A stretch of 64,000 nucleotides of DNA from Strongylocentrotus droebachiensis (taxonomy: Eukaryota > Echinodermata > Echinoidea > Camarodonta > Strongylocentrotidae), in NCBI GenBank assembly GCA_035222895.1, contig JAVYIG010005410.1, positions 47,501-111,500 on the forward strand, written 5' to 3'. The position numbers and the translations under genes were made by a program. Numbering within the stretch: the first letter of the stretch is position 1; each line of letters starts with the position of its first letter. This document shows, piece after piece, positions 52,525-63,959 of this stretch. The notes beneath the pieces were generated by a model that did no database searches, was not told the origin of the DNA, and worked only from the letters and a program-made list of their open reading frames with translations.

Positions 52525-53520
52525 TCAACATCAAAAACTTAACCTAAGGTTAAGTTTTTGAATTTTTGGTATAATTTTTAAAGTATAAGTTCTTAGTCAA
52601 TATAACTTTGACTATAGGGTAATCAAGTATCCCCAATCATGTGAGTAGAATTTCAGATCACAAAGTCAAGGTCAAAGGTCATTTCAGGTCAACAGACTTG
52701 TACTATGTTGTAGCATCATCATCGAAAACTTAACCTAAGGTTAAGTTTTTGAATTTTTGATATAATTTTGAAAGTATAAGTTCTTAGTCAATGAAACTTG
52801 GACTATAGGGTTATCAAGTCTCCCCAATCATGTGAGTAGAATTTCAGGTCACTAAGTTAAGGTCAAAGGCCATTTAAGGTCAACAAACTTAGACTTTGTT
52901 GTGGCATCAACATTAAGATTTTCAAAATGCTTCTTCTTTGTTATTTTTCAACCGATTTTGATTCTGATTGTTTCATATGATAGGGCTAGGAGGGGATTTG
53001 AAATTTCTACACAGAATCATGAAATTCATTATCTATGCTAATTTATGCAAATTTATTCGAAATCACAAAAAAGGCTTCTTCTCCTTCATTTCTCGACCGA
53101 TTTTGATTTGGTTTGCTTTATATCGTAGAGCTAACTTTGGTACACTAAACTTGTACACAGAATTTTGAAATTGTTCTCCATTAATTAATTATGGTAATTT
53201 ATGCAAATTTATTCCAAAAATAACAAAAATTGCTTCTTTTCCCTCATTTCTTGACCGATTTTGCCTTATCTGGTAGAGCTAAATTTGGAACAATAAAATT
53301 CTACACAGAATTGTGAGATTTTGCTCCATTGATTATTTATAGTACTTTATGCAAATGAAATGAAATTATGTCCCTTCCAGGGCATCAAATTTCTATTTTT
53401 TGACCAGTTCAAAAGTGTACCACATAAAATTTACGATAGTTGTTGTTGTGAGATGCAGATGAGCGCTACGTCATTGACGTTCTGGTTTATCATATTGAAT
53501 TGCGTTATGCAGGCGAGACC
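52428..53520. mobile_element. 1.1-kb composite element with gtctcgcctgcgt ends
   Basis: The ends gtctcgcctgcgt and atgcaggcgagac are inverted. Inside, in order, are a (GGCGAC)n microsatellite (52470-52524), two units of about 191 bp starting acttaacctaaggttaagtt, and three units of about 150 bp around tcttcttt...accgattttg...atttatgcaaatt. No protein is encoded. It looks like a non-autonomous DNA transposon made of amplified internal modules. Confidence 0.75.
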
Positions 53521-54261
53521 GCCGAGAGCGTTTCCCTTGTTTTTCTGAACGTTCGAGGAAGAATGAACACGTAAGGAAACATTAAGCGAAATACATGTTT
53601 GAGCATTGGAGCAAGGAAAACTTATAAAGAATCTGGTTCTCGTTCTAGTCGGAACGTTGTATCGTACAAAAAGCTTATAACTGGCTGGATTTGATCATGA
53701 GCACACACTGATGAAGGGACAGCTGTCATGTCAATTGACGTCTTCGAAACTGTTTTAAAGAAAAAGATCTTTCTTATACGATGTAAGTTACATGTATGTT
53801 TTAGTCAGTACGCCCCTTTCACTATACCAGGATTACTATATGACGTTTCTTTCGTACAAGTTATGTACAAGTTCCTCAGAGTTTGAACAGGCTATTAGCT
53901 TCCCAGATCTTTGCAAGTTATATCATTATTTTTTCATTATGACTGCCCGCTTAGGAGGCCTATTTGGCCAAGGCCGTGGGGCGAGCATTTAAATAAAAAT
54001 GTTAGATCTTCATTCTATCAAGTCATTACCTAACCAGCTATCATATCTGGAACTCTGAATTAGATATATAGCATTCATGCTGTTTCCGATGACTCATGTG
54101 ATGTACATTTTTGTCCCTTTTCCATTTTCAGTCTTCCCAGGCTTTCAGGCACTATATAGATTTTTCCACTTCTCTAAAACAGAGTCTTGGATATATAGAG
54201 AGACTTCGTGTGGTATGGTGACAGCCAAAAGGACATTATGATGTTTTCATTAATGTGTAGC

Positions 54262-55047
54262 CTGTTCAGAAGCAGAAGGGCATTAAGTCATATACTGTAA
54301 TACAGAGTTAATGCCCTTCTTGTTCCCGACAGACAAACAATAGCCTACTGACAACTCTGGGCTCTGATGTTCTCTAATTAAACTAGAGCCAGAGTGGCTT
54401 TTACTTATATACTTAAACACAGAGTTAACACCCTTCTGGCTCTCAACAGACAAATTTGAGTCTGCTGAAAACTCCAGACACTGCTGTACTATAAACTAGA
54501 AACAATTCATCTGTTCAGAACCAGAAGGCAATTAACTCACATACTTCAACACAGACCCCGTTCTCACTCACTTTGAAAGTGGTCTTAGTAAGACCGCTCC
54601 AGACCGCTCCAGAGGAACGGGTCTTGAGGAACGGTTTGCGAGCGTTCACACTCCGAGCAGTTTTTATTGCTCAAACCGCTCCACGAGTCAAAGTGGTCTT
54701 GTTGCTATGGCAGCTCAGGTAGGCGGGTCAATTTTTTCGCGCGCGGAATCCAAACCGTATGTATGTTTCGCGTCACTAGCTCACTTCCGTTCAAAGTACG
54801 CTTTCCGTTCACATTGCACGTTAGAGCGCTCTGGAGCGCTCTTAATAAGACCCGCTCCTCAAGACCACCTCAGAAGGTGGTCTTCTGGAGCGGTCCAGAA
54901 GTCCGCTTCCTGGACCACTTTGACCGTTCTCACTCACCTAAGAACCGCTCCTGAGGAACGGGTCTTAGTTAGAACGCTCCAGAGCGCTCCAACGAAGTGA
55001 GTGAGAACGAGGTCATAGAGGTAACGCTCTTCTGGCTCCAAACAGAC
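54262..55047. repeat. Cluster of three palindromes, one split by a MITE
   Basis: Palindrome family copies lie at 54262-54333, 54384-54451 and 54511-55047. The third is opened by an inserted element (54555-55015) with inverted ends cgttctcactcactt and aagtgagtgagaacg. The palindrome resumes directly after it. Confidence 0.78.
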
Positions 55048-55249
55048 ACTCTTTTTACTTTCATTTTTCGGCATATTTTCAACAACAGCAGCTTTCACAG
55101 CAAAAAATGTTGATTCTCCACAAATGTTTTGTATGCAATAAAAATTTGTGAAAGTTTTTGTTGTTGTTGCATGCATTAGTTTATTATAATGACAAAGATG
55201 ATTTTATTTACCAAGGGAAGCCTCACAGCATCAATAATATTCTTCTTGA

Positions 55250-55680
55250 GGGACCTGTTCTTGTCAGGTACCCATCTTCACCTGGATGGAGAATGGCAAA
55301 TGTAGATTGATGTCTTTCCCAAGGACATTTAAAGTGTTTGGCTGGGATTTGAACCCTCAACCCTTGAATTGAGAGTTAAGTGAATGAACTACTGTACCAT
55401 GACACCTCCACAGTACCATGACACCTCCACAGTTTATGGTCTTACAAGCAGTATGTAATTTTATTTAAAAATAGAAAAGGAAGACTCATTCTGTGGTCTT
55501 TTGGACGTTTAAAGTGTCTGGCTGGGATTTGAACCCTCAACCCTTGAATTGAGAGTCAAGTGAATGAACCAATATACCACGACACCTCCTTTGTTTGTGG
55601 TTTTACGAGCAGTATGTCATTTTATTTAAAAACAGAAAAGAAATAGAAAAGGGAGACTTATTTTGTGGTCTTCTGGCACC
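55250..55680 (-). mobile_element. Duplicated SINE type B fragments, minus strand
   Basis: Two copies of ggctgggatttgaaccctca (about 55340 and 55520) are the complement of a tRNA B box. Each is followed by gtatgt.attttatttaaaaa-type sequence, showing a direct duplication of about 180 bp. Confidence 0.7.
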
Positions 55681-55797
55681 CAGGGTATCCTCCCACAGTG
55701 TTTTCTGAGACACTTCATTTTTCTTATCGATATGAAACACTTCACAGCAGGTCTGATAATGCATTGTCAGCAGACACTGTCAGTTGTTCTCTGTTCA

Positions 55798-56109
55798 GGG
55801 GGGTGTTTCACAAAGATCCCAAGTCGAGCTTAACTCTAAGTTGGACTTAAATATTATGGAGAGCCATTTGTAGCCTGAAAATAAAATATGTTCAAAGCGA
55901 AAATTCAAGAATTTTAGATTTTTTATAAATTCCAGATCAAGAACGTGAAATCTCCTTGATAATAGAAAATTATGATTGATTTGAATCAACATTTTATACC
56001 TCTTAAAAAACTTTTACAAAATATTTTCAAAGATGCTAACGGCTTTCCATAATTTTTAAGTCCAACTTAGAGATAAGTTCAACTTAGGATCTTTGTGAAA
56101 CACCCCCCA
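55798..56109. mobile_element. Foldback element, gtgtttcacaaag family
   Basis: The ends ggggtgtttcacaaagatcc and ggatctttgtgaaacacccc are inverted, with a second inverted block ctaagttggacttaa/ttaagtccaacttag. It is the same family as 16118-16680. Confidence 0.85.
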
Positions 56110-56609
56110 GATCCAGAAGGGCCTTAACTCTGTGTTCAAGTATACATGTTAATGTCATTCTGGCTCCAAAGAGAAATCTGCTAAAAGTATCTTTACATTT
56201 TCAAAACATGTTGTTTGGAGCGCCTCAAGTTCCGGTATTGAAAATGTATTTTATGAGAAACGGCTTAGAATGTGAATTTTGAATTATTTGTCAAGTGTTG
56301 GAAGAGTTGTTTTGACAAAAAATGAATGAAAACATGCTGGGAAGTGGAAGTCACATTTGACTTAAAACTCAACTCTCATTTGCATTTATGAGACAACACA
56401 CATGTTAACCATATACATGTATGTGTCAAGACTAGCAGCCCAATTTCCTCATCTTTTAGCTCAAATTCACTTACATTTATTTTACAGCTTCCACCACATT
56501 TGTTTTTGTTGGGCAGATTTAATTCATGTAAAGACTCAAAACTTTCAATGTGAGTGTCAGTTGATGCCATGAGAATCATAACCAACACCAGGCCTTAAAA
56601 TATTTTGTT

Positions 56610-57157
56610 TTAAAGGGAAAGTCCACCCTGAAATTAAGTTAGTTTTAATAGGAGTAGAAAAATGAGAGAAACAAGTCAGTGAAAGTTTGAGCAAATTCCG
56701 ATTAAAAATAAGGAAGTTAGGATTTTTTAAGTTGTGATCAATCAAACACAAATTGGCAACTCTATGACGTAAAATGCGAGCTCAACTTCCATTTGCTTAG
56801 TACTAAAAAAATCTAAAATTTTCATTTTCCCTCAAGAAAAATTTCAACCATACATGCACCCTAAATATAATAATTGCAAATATGTTTATATACTCCCCCT
56901 GCAAGGAACAAATATATATTCCGTCATCAATAACGAAGAAAACATGATTTTATGGAATATTATGCACAAAGCAAATGAAGGAGAGCTCGTATAATACGTC
57001 ACAGAGTTGCCAATTTGTATTTGATTGATCACAACTTCAATAATTCATAACTTTCTTATTTTCATTCAGAATTTGCTCAAACTTTCACTCACCTGATTTT
57101 CTTATTATTCTGCCTCTATCGAAACAAACTTATTTTTGGGGTGGACTTTCCCTTTAA
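56610..57157. mobile_element. TTAA-flanked foldback MITE, family 3
   Basis: TTAA at both ends flanks agggaaagtccaccc and ggtggactttccct. Long imperfect arms continue inward (gtttgagcaaattc, gatcaatcaaacacaaattg and complements). The first bases resemble the family 1 ends (aggtaaagacca). Confidence 0.85.
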
Positions 57158-57339
57158 AGAAAGAAAAAAAGTTGAATAATACATGCAGTCAATGATTCTT
57201 GGGTATAATGATTAACCCAAATGTTTGCTATGATGGAGTCCACAATGTAAATATGTCTGAAAGTGTTGAACATTAAAGAAAGAACTAATCTAATAAAACT
57301 CGTACAAAATTAACAAAAGATGTGGTAAAACATGTTTGA

Positions 57340-57360
57340 AATATATATATATATATATAT
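57340..57360. repeat. (AT)n run
   Basis: About ten at dinucleotides. Confidence 0.9.
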
Positions 57361-57844
57361 TTAATAATATTAGCTGCTGAAAAAGTCCAAATTGTTTTAT
57401 TTTACCCTTAAATAGTTTGACAAAAAAGAGCTTCAAAATACTTCAGTAATACATTCTCCAATTCAATTAACAATCATTTACATGAGGTAAACTTATATTT
57501 CTCTTCCAAAGTTCCAATTTTGTACAAAATTCTTTCAGTTCAATACTTTATTTAGAAAGAATACCATAATCCTCCTGACCATGTCTTAAAAAGTCTTAAA
57601 ATTGAATTAAATCAATTGGAAGTCTCCATTCAAGCACAAGTTCATGTGAATTCTAATGAGTGAAGAATTTGCAATTGATCAAGATCAATCGCAAATCTGG
57701 AAGACAGAGACTGGATACTTTACAGTTTATCAATTTGCTTTCTCTACAAATTTATACATGCACACAGTTGCGAAATCATTGTTTTGTTACAATAACTTAT
57801 CATTTCAAGTTACAACTGTAAACATATGTAGAAACTTTTCATTG

Positions 57845-58218
57845 TTAAAGGTAAAGACCAGTATTGGAAACGCCCCAATTTCAAAAAATGAAATGGAAGC
57901 TCTCATTACCAATCATGTGAAAGAATATGTTTTGACTAATACATGATGATAACAAATTTGCCGGGAAACCGCCTACTAATTGATATATTTGGTAAAATAT
58001 TATATCTATTTGACTGTGAGAGATATAGGGTAGTCCCATATACATCTTTCTGTGTATAGTGCTTGTAACTTTACGAAGAATGGGCCAAATTTCTTATCAT
58101 TTTGATGATTCCAGAACCTTGCAGATGGTAGATGCTAGATGATCAACCTTTTCTGATCGATTCCACAACGTTTCTTTCACAATGCAATCGCATGACCATA
58201 ACTGGTCTTTACCTTTAA
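57845..58218 (+). mobile_element. TTAA-flanked MITE family 1, full length
   Basis: TTAAAGGTAAAGACCAGT at the left and actggtctttacctttaa at the right. It is 374 bp and nearly identical to 33031-33402 in the other orientation, so both were mobile recently. Confidence 0.9.
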
Positions 58219-61200
58219 GGTATAATAGACAGACATAGTTAACATAACATAAGCTATTTGTATACACTTGGATAAGATTAGGATGCCAACATATTTGGAT
58301 TCAGATAATAAATACATAAACTGATATATCTCAATAATGGGGACATCTTTGAAACAGTCTGAATAAAATTTCACTTATAATTGCATTCTTTAGTTAAGAA
58401 ATTAATTGACAAGTGTATTTCAAACTTGTATAAAACTGCTACTTCAATTTTGTTTTTAAAAGTGACCTTTTTATTGGTTGGCAGTGTTTTGTAAAAAGCA
58501 TGTATTGAATATGAGATATTATAGAAAATAGAACATTGGAAAATATACATATCACCTGTTATTTTCATTACAAACTCAATCAGCTGGAAGACTGTTTGTT
58601 ACACTCATCTTATGTTTCTAATTCAATGTGTTTTTTTCCCTTTATGTTTTACTCATGCCATCTGTTCCATCTTGCACCATGATTCAATTTAACTATTTTC
58701 TGAACAACAGCTGAACATTGATATTCATTTGTTGAGGAAATTCAACTACAAATTGCATAAGAAGTGTATTGTTTAACTGATCATGTTGTCCATGTCTCTC
58801 CACATATCTCATGATATCATTTTGTTTCTTTGCATCCAAGCTATGATTATTGTATGAGTAATATCGTGATTTAATCCATTTCTCCCTCAATTAGATAAAT
58901 TGGAAAATGTTGTTTCCTCATATTCATACCTTAAAATAACTCTGCGTTGATGGATTACAATAACTCAATATTTAAATGTAATAAATGAGTAAATTTTCTG
59001 TTACAACTCAAAGATAGGAACCGGCAACATGCAGTGTGTTGAATGATTAGGGAGGGAGACTGGTGCTTTGAAAATATTGTAATATGCTCTTTTATGTGAC
59101 TGGGCACTTCAAACTTTTCTTCACTTTATGATTGCGAAGATTTTCGATAAATCAACATTTATAAAGGGCAATTTCATTACCTCGTATTGCTTAAAACAAA
59201 AAATGATATTTTGATAATGTAATAAGGCATTTTAATGTTCGAAATTACCAATTAGAGATACACAAATGTAACATTACAAGTACATGTACCTTGGAAAGAA
59301 TTTCCAATTCAAAATGTACACAAAATGGGTAATTAATTATGCCATTAATTAAAAAACCTACACAAATTTTTTGTGTGCTTACTTAGTTTGAACAGTGAAA
59401 GGAAGGAAATTAATGTAGAAAAATAAATACAATTTTTATTAATGAATAACAAAAACAAATAATCCAATGAATTAAGAATTTCACCATTATGGACTTTATT
59501 ATAAACAATTGTACTTTGGCGCAAATTCATTATTACAAATAAAATTAGAATAATTAAGCTATATTATGTGGGAAAAATTTACAATGCATGATTCGTTTGA
59601 TAGCGTTAAATTTCTAGAGAAGGCCAAATTCTTGTAAAGAATAAAATGAGCTTTTTTCATGATTGTTTATTCCTATGTGGAAGATTAATATATAGTACAT
59701 CTTCTGAATCTTTTGACTAATTGATTTTCTTTGCAATTCTGTCGAATAGGATTCCTATAATATTTTTGAAAATAGACAATTTGTAGTAAAATTAAATAAA
59801 ACGTCGGTTCTACGGTTTATTAGGAATTTGTCACAATCATTTTTATATGCATGATATACAAAGAGGCATGCATACAAATACAACTGTAAATCCATCAATA
59901 TTAGTATGATATGGCATTATAAAGTTCAGCTATTTAACAGTATCAATGCTAAGAAGATCATGTTAAATAATAGCAATAACACAGATCTCTCCTTGCTTTG
60001 ATAATATGCATACATTAAATAGGCTTCAAATGTACTAGATGCAATTATCTACAAATCTCAATGATGGAGAAAAAAATTCACCATTACATTCCATTCCATC
60101 AAGATTTCAAACAAGCAAAGACATTAAACAAATAATTTAATTTCTCAAATTTTACAAAAAAAATACAGATGATATCTTAGAAATGTATAGAAACACCAAA
60201 CACATGTTGAGATGATTCATAACATTGTTGTGTGTATGTATTTTCTGGGCTTTAGACACCTATTCTGGAGGAATTTTGGTATATTTTTTTCTCTAAAAAG
60301 CAGGAACATGACAACTTCAGACTGCCCCTCTAGACCCTTATTTAATTCTCTCAAACTTCTTAAAAAAGAATTTTAATCAGAATCTTTGTGGAACTATATC
60401 TGACAAGGGACTGATTGTTTCGGGCATTTCCTGTTACCCAAACCGCACCATTATTTTTGAGGCGGTCAGGCTCCCTGTGTAAGGAGGATACAATTTCGTC
60501 CTTTTGACAAAATATTGACAATGTTTAAATGGGTCTTTGCTCGGATTACTCTTTCAACATTTTACAATTTATGAGATTTGTAAGTTGAGCTGCTCTTTTT
60601 TTTTTATTGGGGGGGGGGGGGGGATAATTGGTTCTTTAGACTCCCTCACATTCACTAAAAAAAGAAAAAGAAAAGATTGTTGTTGTAGTACATGTAACTT
60701 TAAGAGTTAGAAGTGAAGCTTTTGAAGTGCTTCTGTAGCTAAGCCAACAAAGTTCAGCAGTGAAAACCACCCTTTCGGTATGTGGTTGTGGGGTTCGCTT
60801 TACCAAAATATAGCACAGACCACAAAGGGGGAAATTCTATAAAAGTGATATCATGTTTTTTGACAGTTCTTAGTATAAAGTCAAACATAGTTTTGAAACC
60901 ACAAAACAGGAAGGGCCATGGAAGTGTTTACTTGGTATTCTTGTATTGGTAATATTTGAAGACATTTCTTGTTTGAAACATACTCTATTATTTTGTTTGT
61001 TTTGCAAATTTTGTGTTGCATTTGGAACATATTCTCATCCTCATTTTTTTTTCTTCTTGTGAGCATTGTCCCAACTCACCTTATTAGGTGTATGGTATTA
61101 TTGTATTCGACTAAACATTGTCATGGCAACTTATGAACATTCAGTGGTCAACACATTTCTTGAAACTTGTTTTAACTTTAATCTTTAACTTAACCTGTAT

Positions 61201-61517
61201 AACAGTAGGCCAGACAGGTACATGTATGAACGAATGATACTCAGGCGAACACATGCTGAAAAAACATATATATAGTGACATCATTATTGAATATCTCATG
61301 ATATGTGAGGTGAAATTACCTCCTTCCGATCAAATGCTACTCCAGTCATTTTCCTCGTCACTCTAAGAGGCAACTTTTGGCAAATTCTATGGCATTCCAC
61401 TGTTCATTTCACCTTTGAAAGTGCAAAGTTCCAATACAGTGTCATTAAATACCAATCATCGCTTTTCTGCAGTAGCCTCTCCGTCATCACATGTTCCTAT
61501 TGTCATGTCTTTTAGTT
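58219..61517. other. AT-rich stretch, nothing recognised
   Basis: No splice-bounded open segments, tRNA heads or inverted elements were matched. It has a long G-run (about 60608-60623) and short A/T runs. It includes the region downstream of the C1q gene; no polyadenylation signal could be assigned with confidence. Confidence 0.5.
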
Positions 61518-62417
61518 TTATAACTTGAATATCATGTACCCTGAAAACGTTGTGTATCTGTTGCTATTGCTGCTGACTTCATTATCCGCATCGAGTTGTA
61601 ACCACACCCGGTCCGACGTCTGCAGCTCAAGAATCACACTGTTTGTTGTTGAATCAAAAGCATCCCTGTTGTCGTAATCGTGAACCGCAACCTGCATCTT
61701 GCCATTCAGCATAAGCTTCACGTAGGGATTCTTGTGCGTAGACGCCATGTGAATATTGAAAATGAAGTAGTACGCGCCTGGGACGGGCGCCATGTAGATT
61801 CCGGAGTACGCGTCAAAGTGGTTTCCGAAGTTGGTGAAGACGTGCTCGAAGGTGATGATGATGTCGGATGCGGGAGGAGCTGTCAGCGTCGTGGTGCGGG
61901 CAGCGGAGAAAGCACTCCTGGTGACTGTAGGCTCTCCGTTTCCAGATCCAGGAGGTCCACGTGGACCAACCCTACCTGTGAGTCCAGGTATTCCTGGCCG
62001 TCCGTTGGTACCTGAAGCACCTTTGAGACCTGGTAGACCCTGAGGACCACTGTCTCCCTTGGCTCCCTGGAAACCGGGATTTCCATCGTGACCGTTGATG
62101 CCGTGATTCCCGGGTACGCCAGGGATCCCTGGAGCACCTGCCGATCCTGAGGGCCCATTAGGACCTGGCATTCCCATAGTGCCTCCTGGTCCATGACAGC
62201 ATTGCACACACTGTGCCTCTGGGTCCTCTTCTGTAGGTGATGCGGTGCTTGCTAAGCTTCCTAACCTGGACGTACGTCGTCTGTCATAGTAGTCTTGTTG
62301 GCCAATTTGTTGCGCGGCTTGCGCTCCTTGCACGGCTTGCGCGGCTTGTTGGGCATACAAACTGGAGACGGACCCAATGAAGGCTAAAACCAAGAGCATT
62401 TTAGATGTCAGACCCAT
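61518..62417 (-). CDS. Secreted collagen-like C1q-domain protein
   Basis: Single open frame of 299 residues. The start is the ATG at 62417: the frame extends upstream without another ATG, and this one has G at -3 and +4. Residues 1-23 form a signal peptide (MGLTSKMLLVLAFIGSVSSL, then YAQ). Next comes a Gln/Ala-rich stretch to about 41, then a polar linker with Arg and Ser. Cysteines at 70, 73 and 74 may link chains. Gly-X-Y runs from 79 for 26 uninterrupted triplets, then a C1q domain from about 167 to the end (RSAFSAART, FEHVFTNFGNHFD, PGAYYFIFNIHM, FSGYMIFKL). Such proteins form trimers through the C1q head and act outside the cell, often as pattern-recognition or complement-like lectins; the ligand here is unknown. 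Length, order and lack of introns are usual for short invertebrate C1q-like proteins. The gene stands alone; none of its neighbours is functionally related. Confidence 0.93.
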   Translation of the reverse strand: MGLTSKMLLVLAFIGSVSSLYAQQAAQAVQGAQAAQQIGQQDYYDRRRTSRLGSLASTASPTEEDPEAQCVQCCHGPGGTMGMPGPNGPSGSAGAPGIPGVPGNHGINGHDGNPGFQGAKGDSGPQGLPGLKGASGTNGRPGIPGLTGRVGPRGPPGSGNGEPTVTRSAFSAARTTTLTAPPASDIIITFEHVFTNFGNHFDAYSGIYMAPVPGAYYFIFNIHMASTHKNPYVKLMLNGKMQVAVHDYDNRDAFDSTTNSVILELQTSDRVWLQLDADNEVSSNSNRYTTFSGYMIFKL

Positions 62418-63896
62418 TTCGTTGTCTTCACTTGTTCTGTCTATGAGTCTCAAGAAAAACTGTTCTTGTACCTAATATCGTGTTGTCAGTGTGTTGAGCA
62501 AATGCTGTTATCAAGACATCCCTCCCTGTCTTCCAGTTAATAAGTCCTCGAGTATATCCGTGGTATTTGCTCCAGGTTCAAGTTGTGTAAACCGTCTCTT
62601 TCTCTCTGTAAAGATACAATGACAAGATATTAAGTTGGAATGGTAGATCAGGGTACCATGACATGGACAAATGTAAAGACTTAATATTTCAGACACAAAC
62701 ATCACCAGAACAAGGGGGTGGCATAACAAGTGTTGCATTAATCATACCTTTATATTAATGTATCATTCAAATTACAAAGTTATGAGATTCAAGACACCTT
62801 AGAATTAAAAAAAAACACCTCCCTTTTCACCAACTTTTCAGTCATTCTCTGATGCTTTACAATGAATTGACTTGGCTATTAATTGAAACTTCGTTGCAGG
62901 GCCCTCAGGGAGAACAGTATGAATACTGATGAGGCTACCCTGGGTAAACAAGACATATTATTATTATTATTATTAAGATATTCATGTAGACTGTGTGAGG
63001 TACAATATTTTATGAATATGAACTCCCCCAATATCGATGAGTGAATTATCTTCTTGGAGCCAGAAGGGTTTTAACTCTTTGTAAAAAGTTTGTCATTTTA
63101 GCTCTCAAGTCTCAACAGAAGAAATAATGATTGATGGTAATTGGTGATTGATAATTTTTAACAAGCAAATGAACGGCACTTTGATAAGAATGTCATTTTT
63201 GGAAAAAATAGTGATGAGGTGTTTTTGTTACCCAATATATACCAGGGCGTTTGATAAAGACCCTTTTCAAGTTATCTACTGGAGCAAGAAACGACCTTCT
63301 CAAAACTCTACAATAACATTTTCCAGGTGTATTGTATATATATATTTTGACTGAGTGACTGAGCTTAAAGGAAATATTCAGCATTATGAAAATAAAATGA
63401 TGCACTTCGTTTTCTTTGGTTATATTTTTGACCCATTTTTGGTGAAATGAAGAAGAGAGTTAGCATATTTTTATTTTATTGTTCTAAATATTTTGTCTCA
63501 GAGAAGACAGATAAATGAAAAGGGAATATTACAAAGAAGAACAAAAACTCACTAAAAACAATACAACATCCCTTAAAAAAGCACCAACAATGTAAATATA
63601 GGTTTTGATATTATTAGGTCCATTTGAATTACCAGATATCCTCGTAAATAGCAATATGTCTTTGACTTATTTCTAACATTTTCATTACAAATTTGCCAGG
63701 TCAGAAGTAAGTCTGACTTTGAATATTTGCCTTCCTGTTAGTCAAATTCTTCAAGTACAAGGAAATTAAAAGCCTGTTTGAAAACTTGAGTAAATATTAG
63801 GAGACTTACTGGAGTAGCTACTCTGTCTGTCTTTGGGGTATATATTTCAATTGAAGTCCACGAAAACAAATAGGCATCCCGTTATTCCACTTTGGT
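62418..63896. other. Upstream flank of the C1q gene
   Basis: It contains a LINE-like tail (62897-62975), an (ATT)n run, a palindrome-family fragment (63053-63115) and AT-rich sequence. A minus-strand acceptor-like ctttacag near 62606 could mark a 5' untranslated exon of the C1q gene, but nothing confirms it. No clear promoter motif was found. Confidence 0.4.
62897..62975 (+). mobile_element. LINE-type 3' tail fragment with (ATT)n
   Basis: cagggccctcagggagaaca followed by gatgaggctaccctgggtaa and then repeated tta/att. It resembles 19466-19545. Confidence 0.5.
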
Positions 63897-63959
63897 TTAG
63901 CTCAAGTAGATCCTCTTGAGGTTGTAGAGTGCAAACTTGGTCAGCGCAAACAGAAGACA
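63897..63959 (-). CDS. Possible last exon of a gene beyond the right edge
   Basis: On the minus strand, an acceptor-like ttgattctaccag is followed by 20 codons reading CLLFALTKFALYNLKRIYLS and a TAA. G or C fills most third positions, in contrast with the AT-rich flanks, and an in-frame stop lies just upstream, as expected of an exon start. The product is not recognised; upstream exons would lie outside the window. Confidence 0.3.
   Translation of the reverse strand, partial: CLLFALTKFALYNLKRIYLS

Noticed and set aside
54667-55000. Two overlapping Arg/Ser-rich frames
   Set aside because: They lie wholly inside a MITE with inverted ends and have no splice or family support.
57656-57946. 96-codon plus-strand frame
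   Set aside because: Its C-terminal part is the MITE family 1 interior, which also appears as a frame at 33301-33486; the shared peptide reflects shared transposon DNA.
61680-62043. Plus-strand frames opposite the C1q gene
   Set aside because: They are antisense shadows of the collagen and C1q coding sequence.
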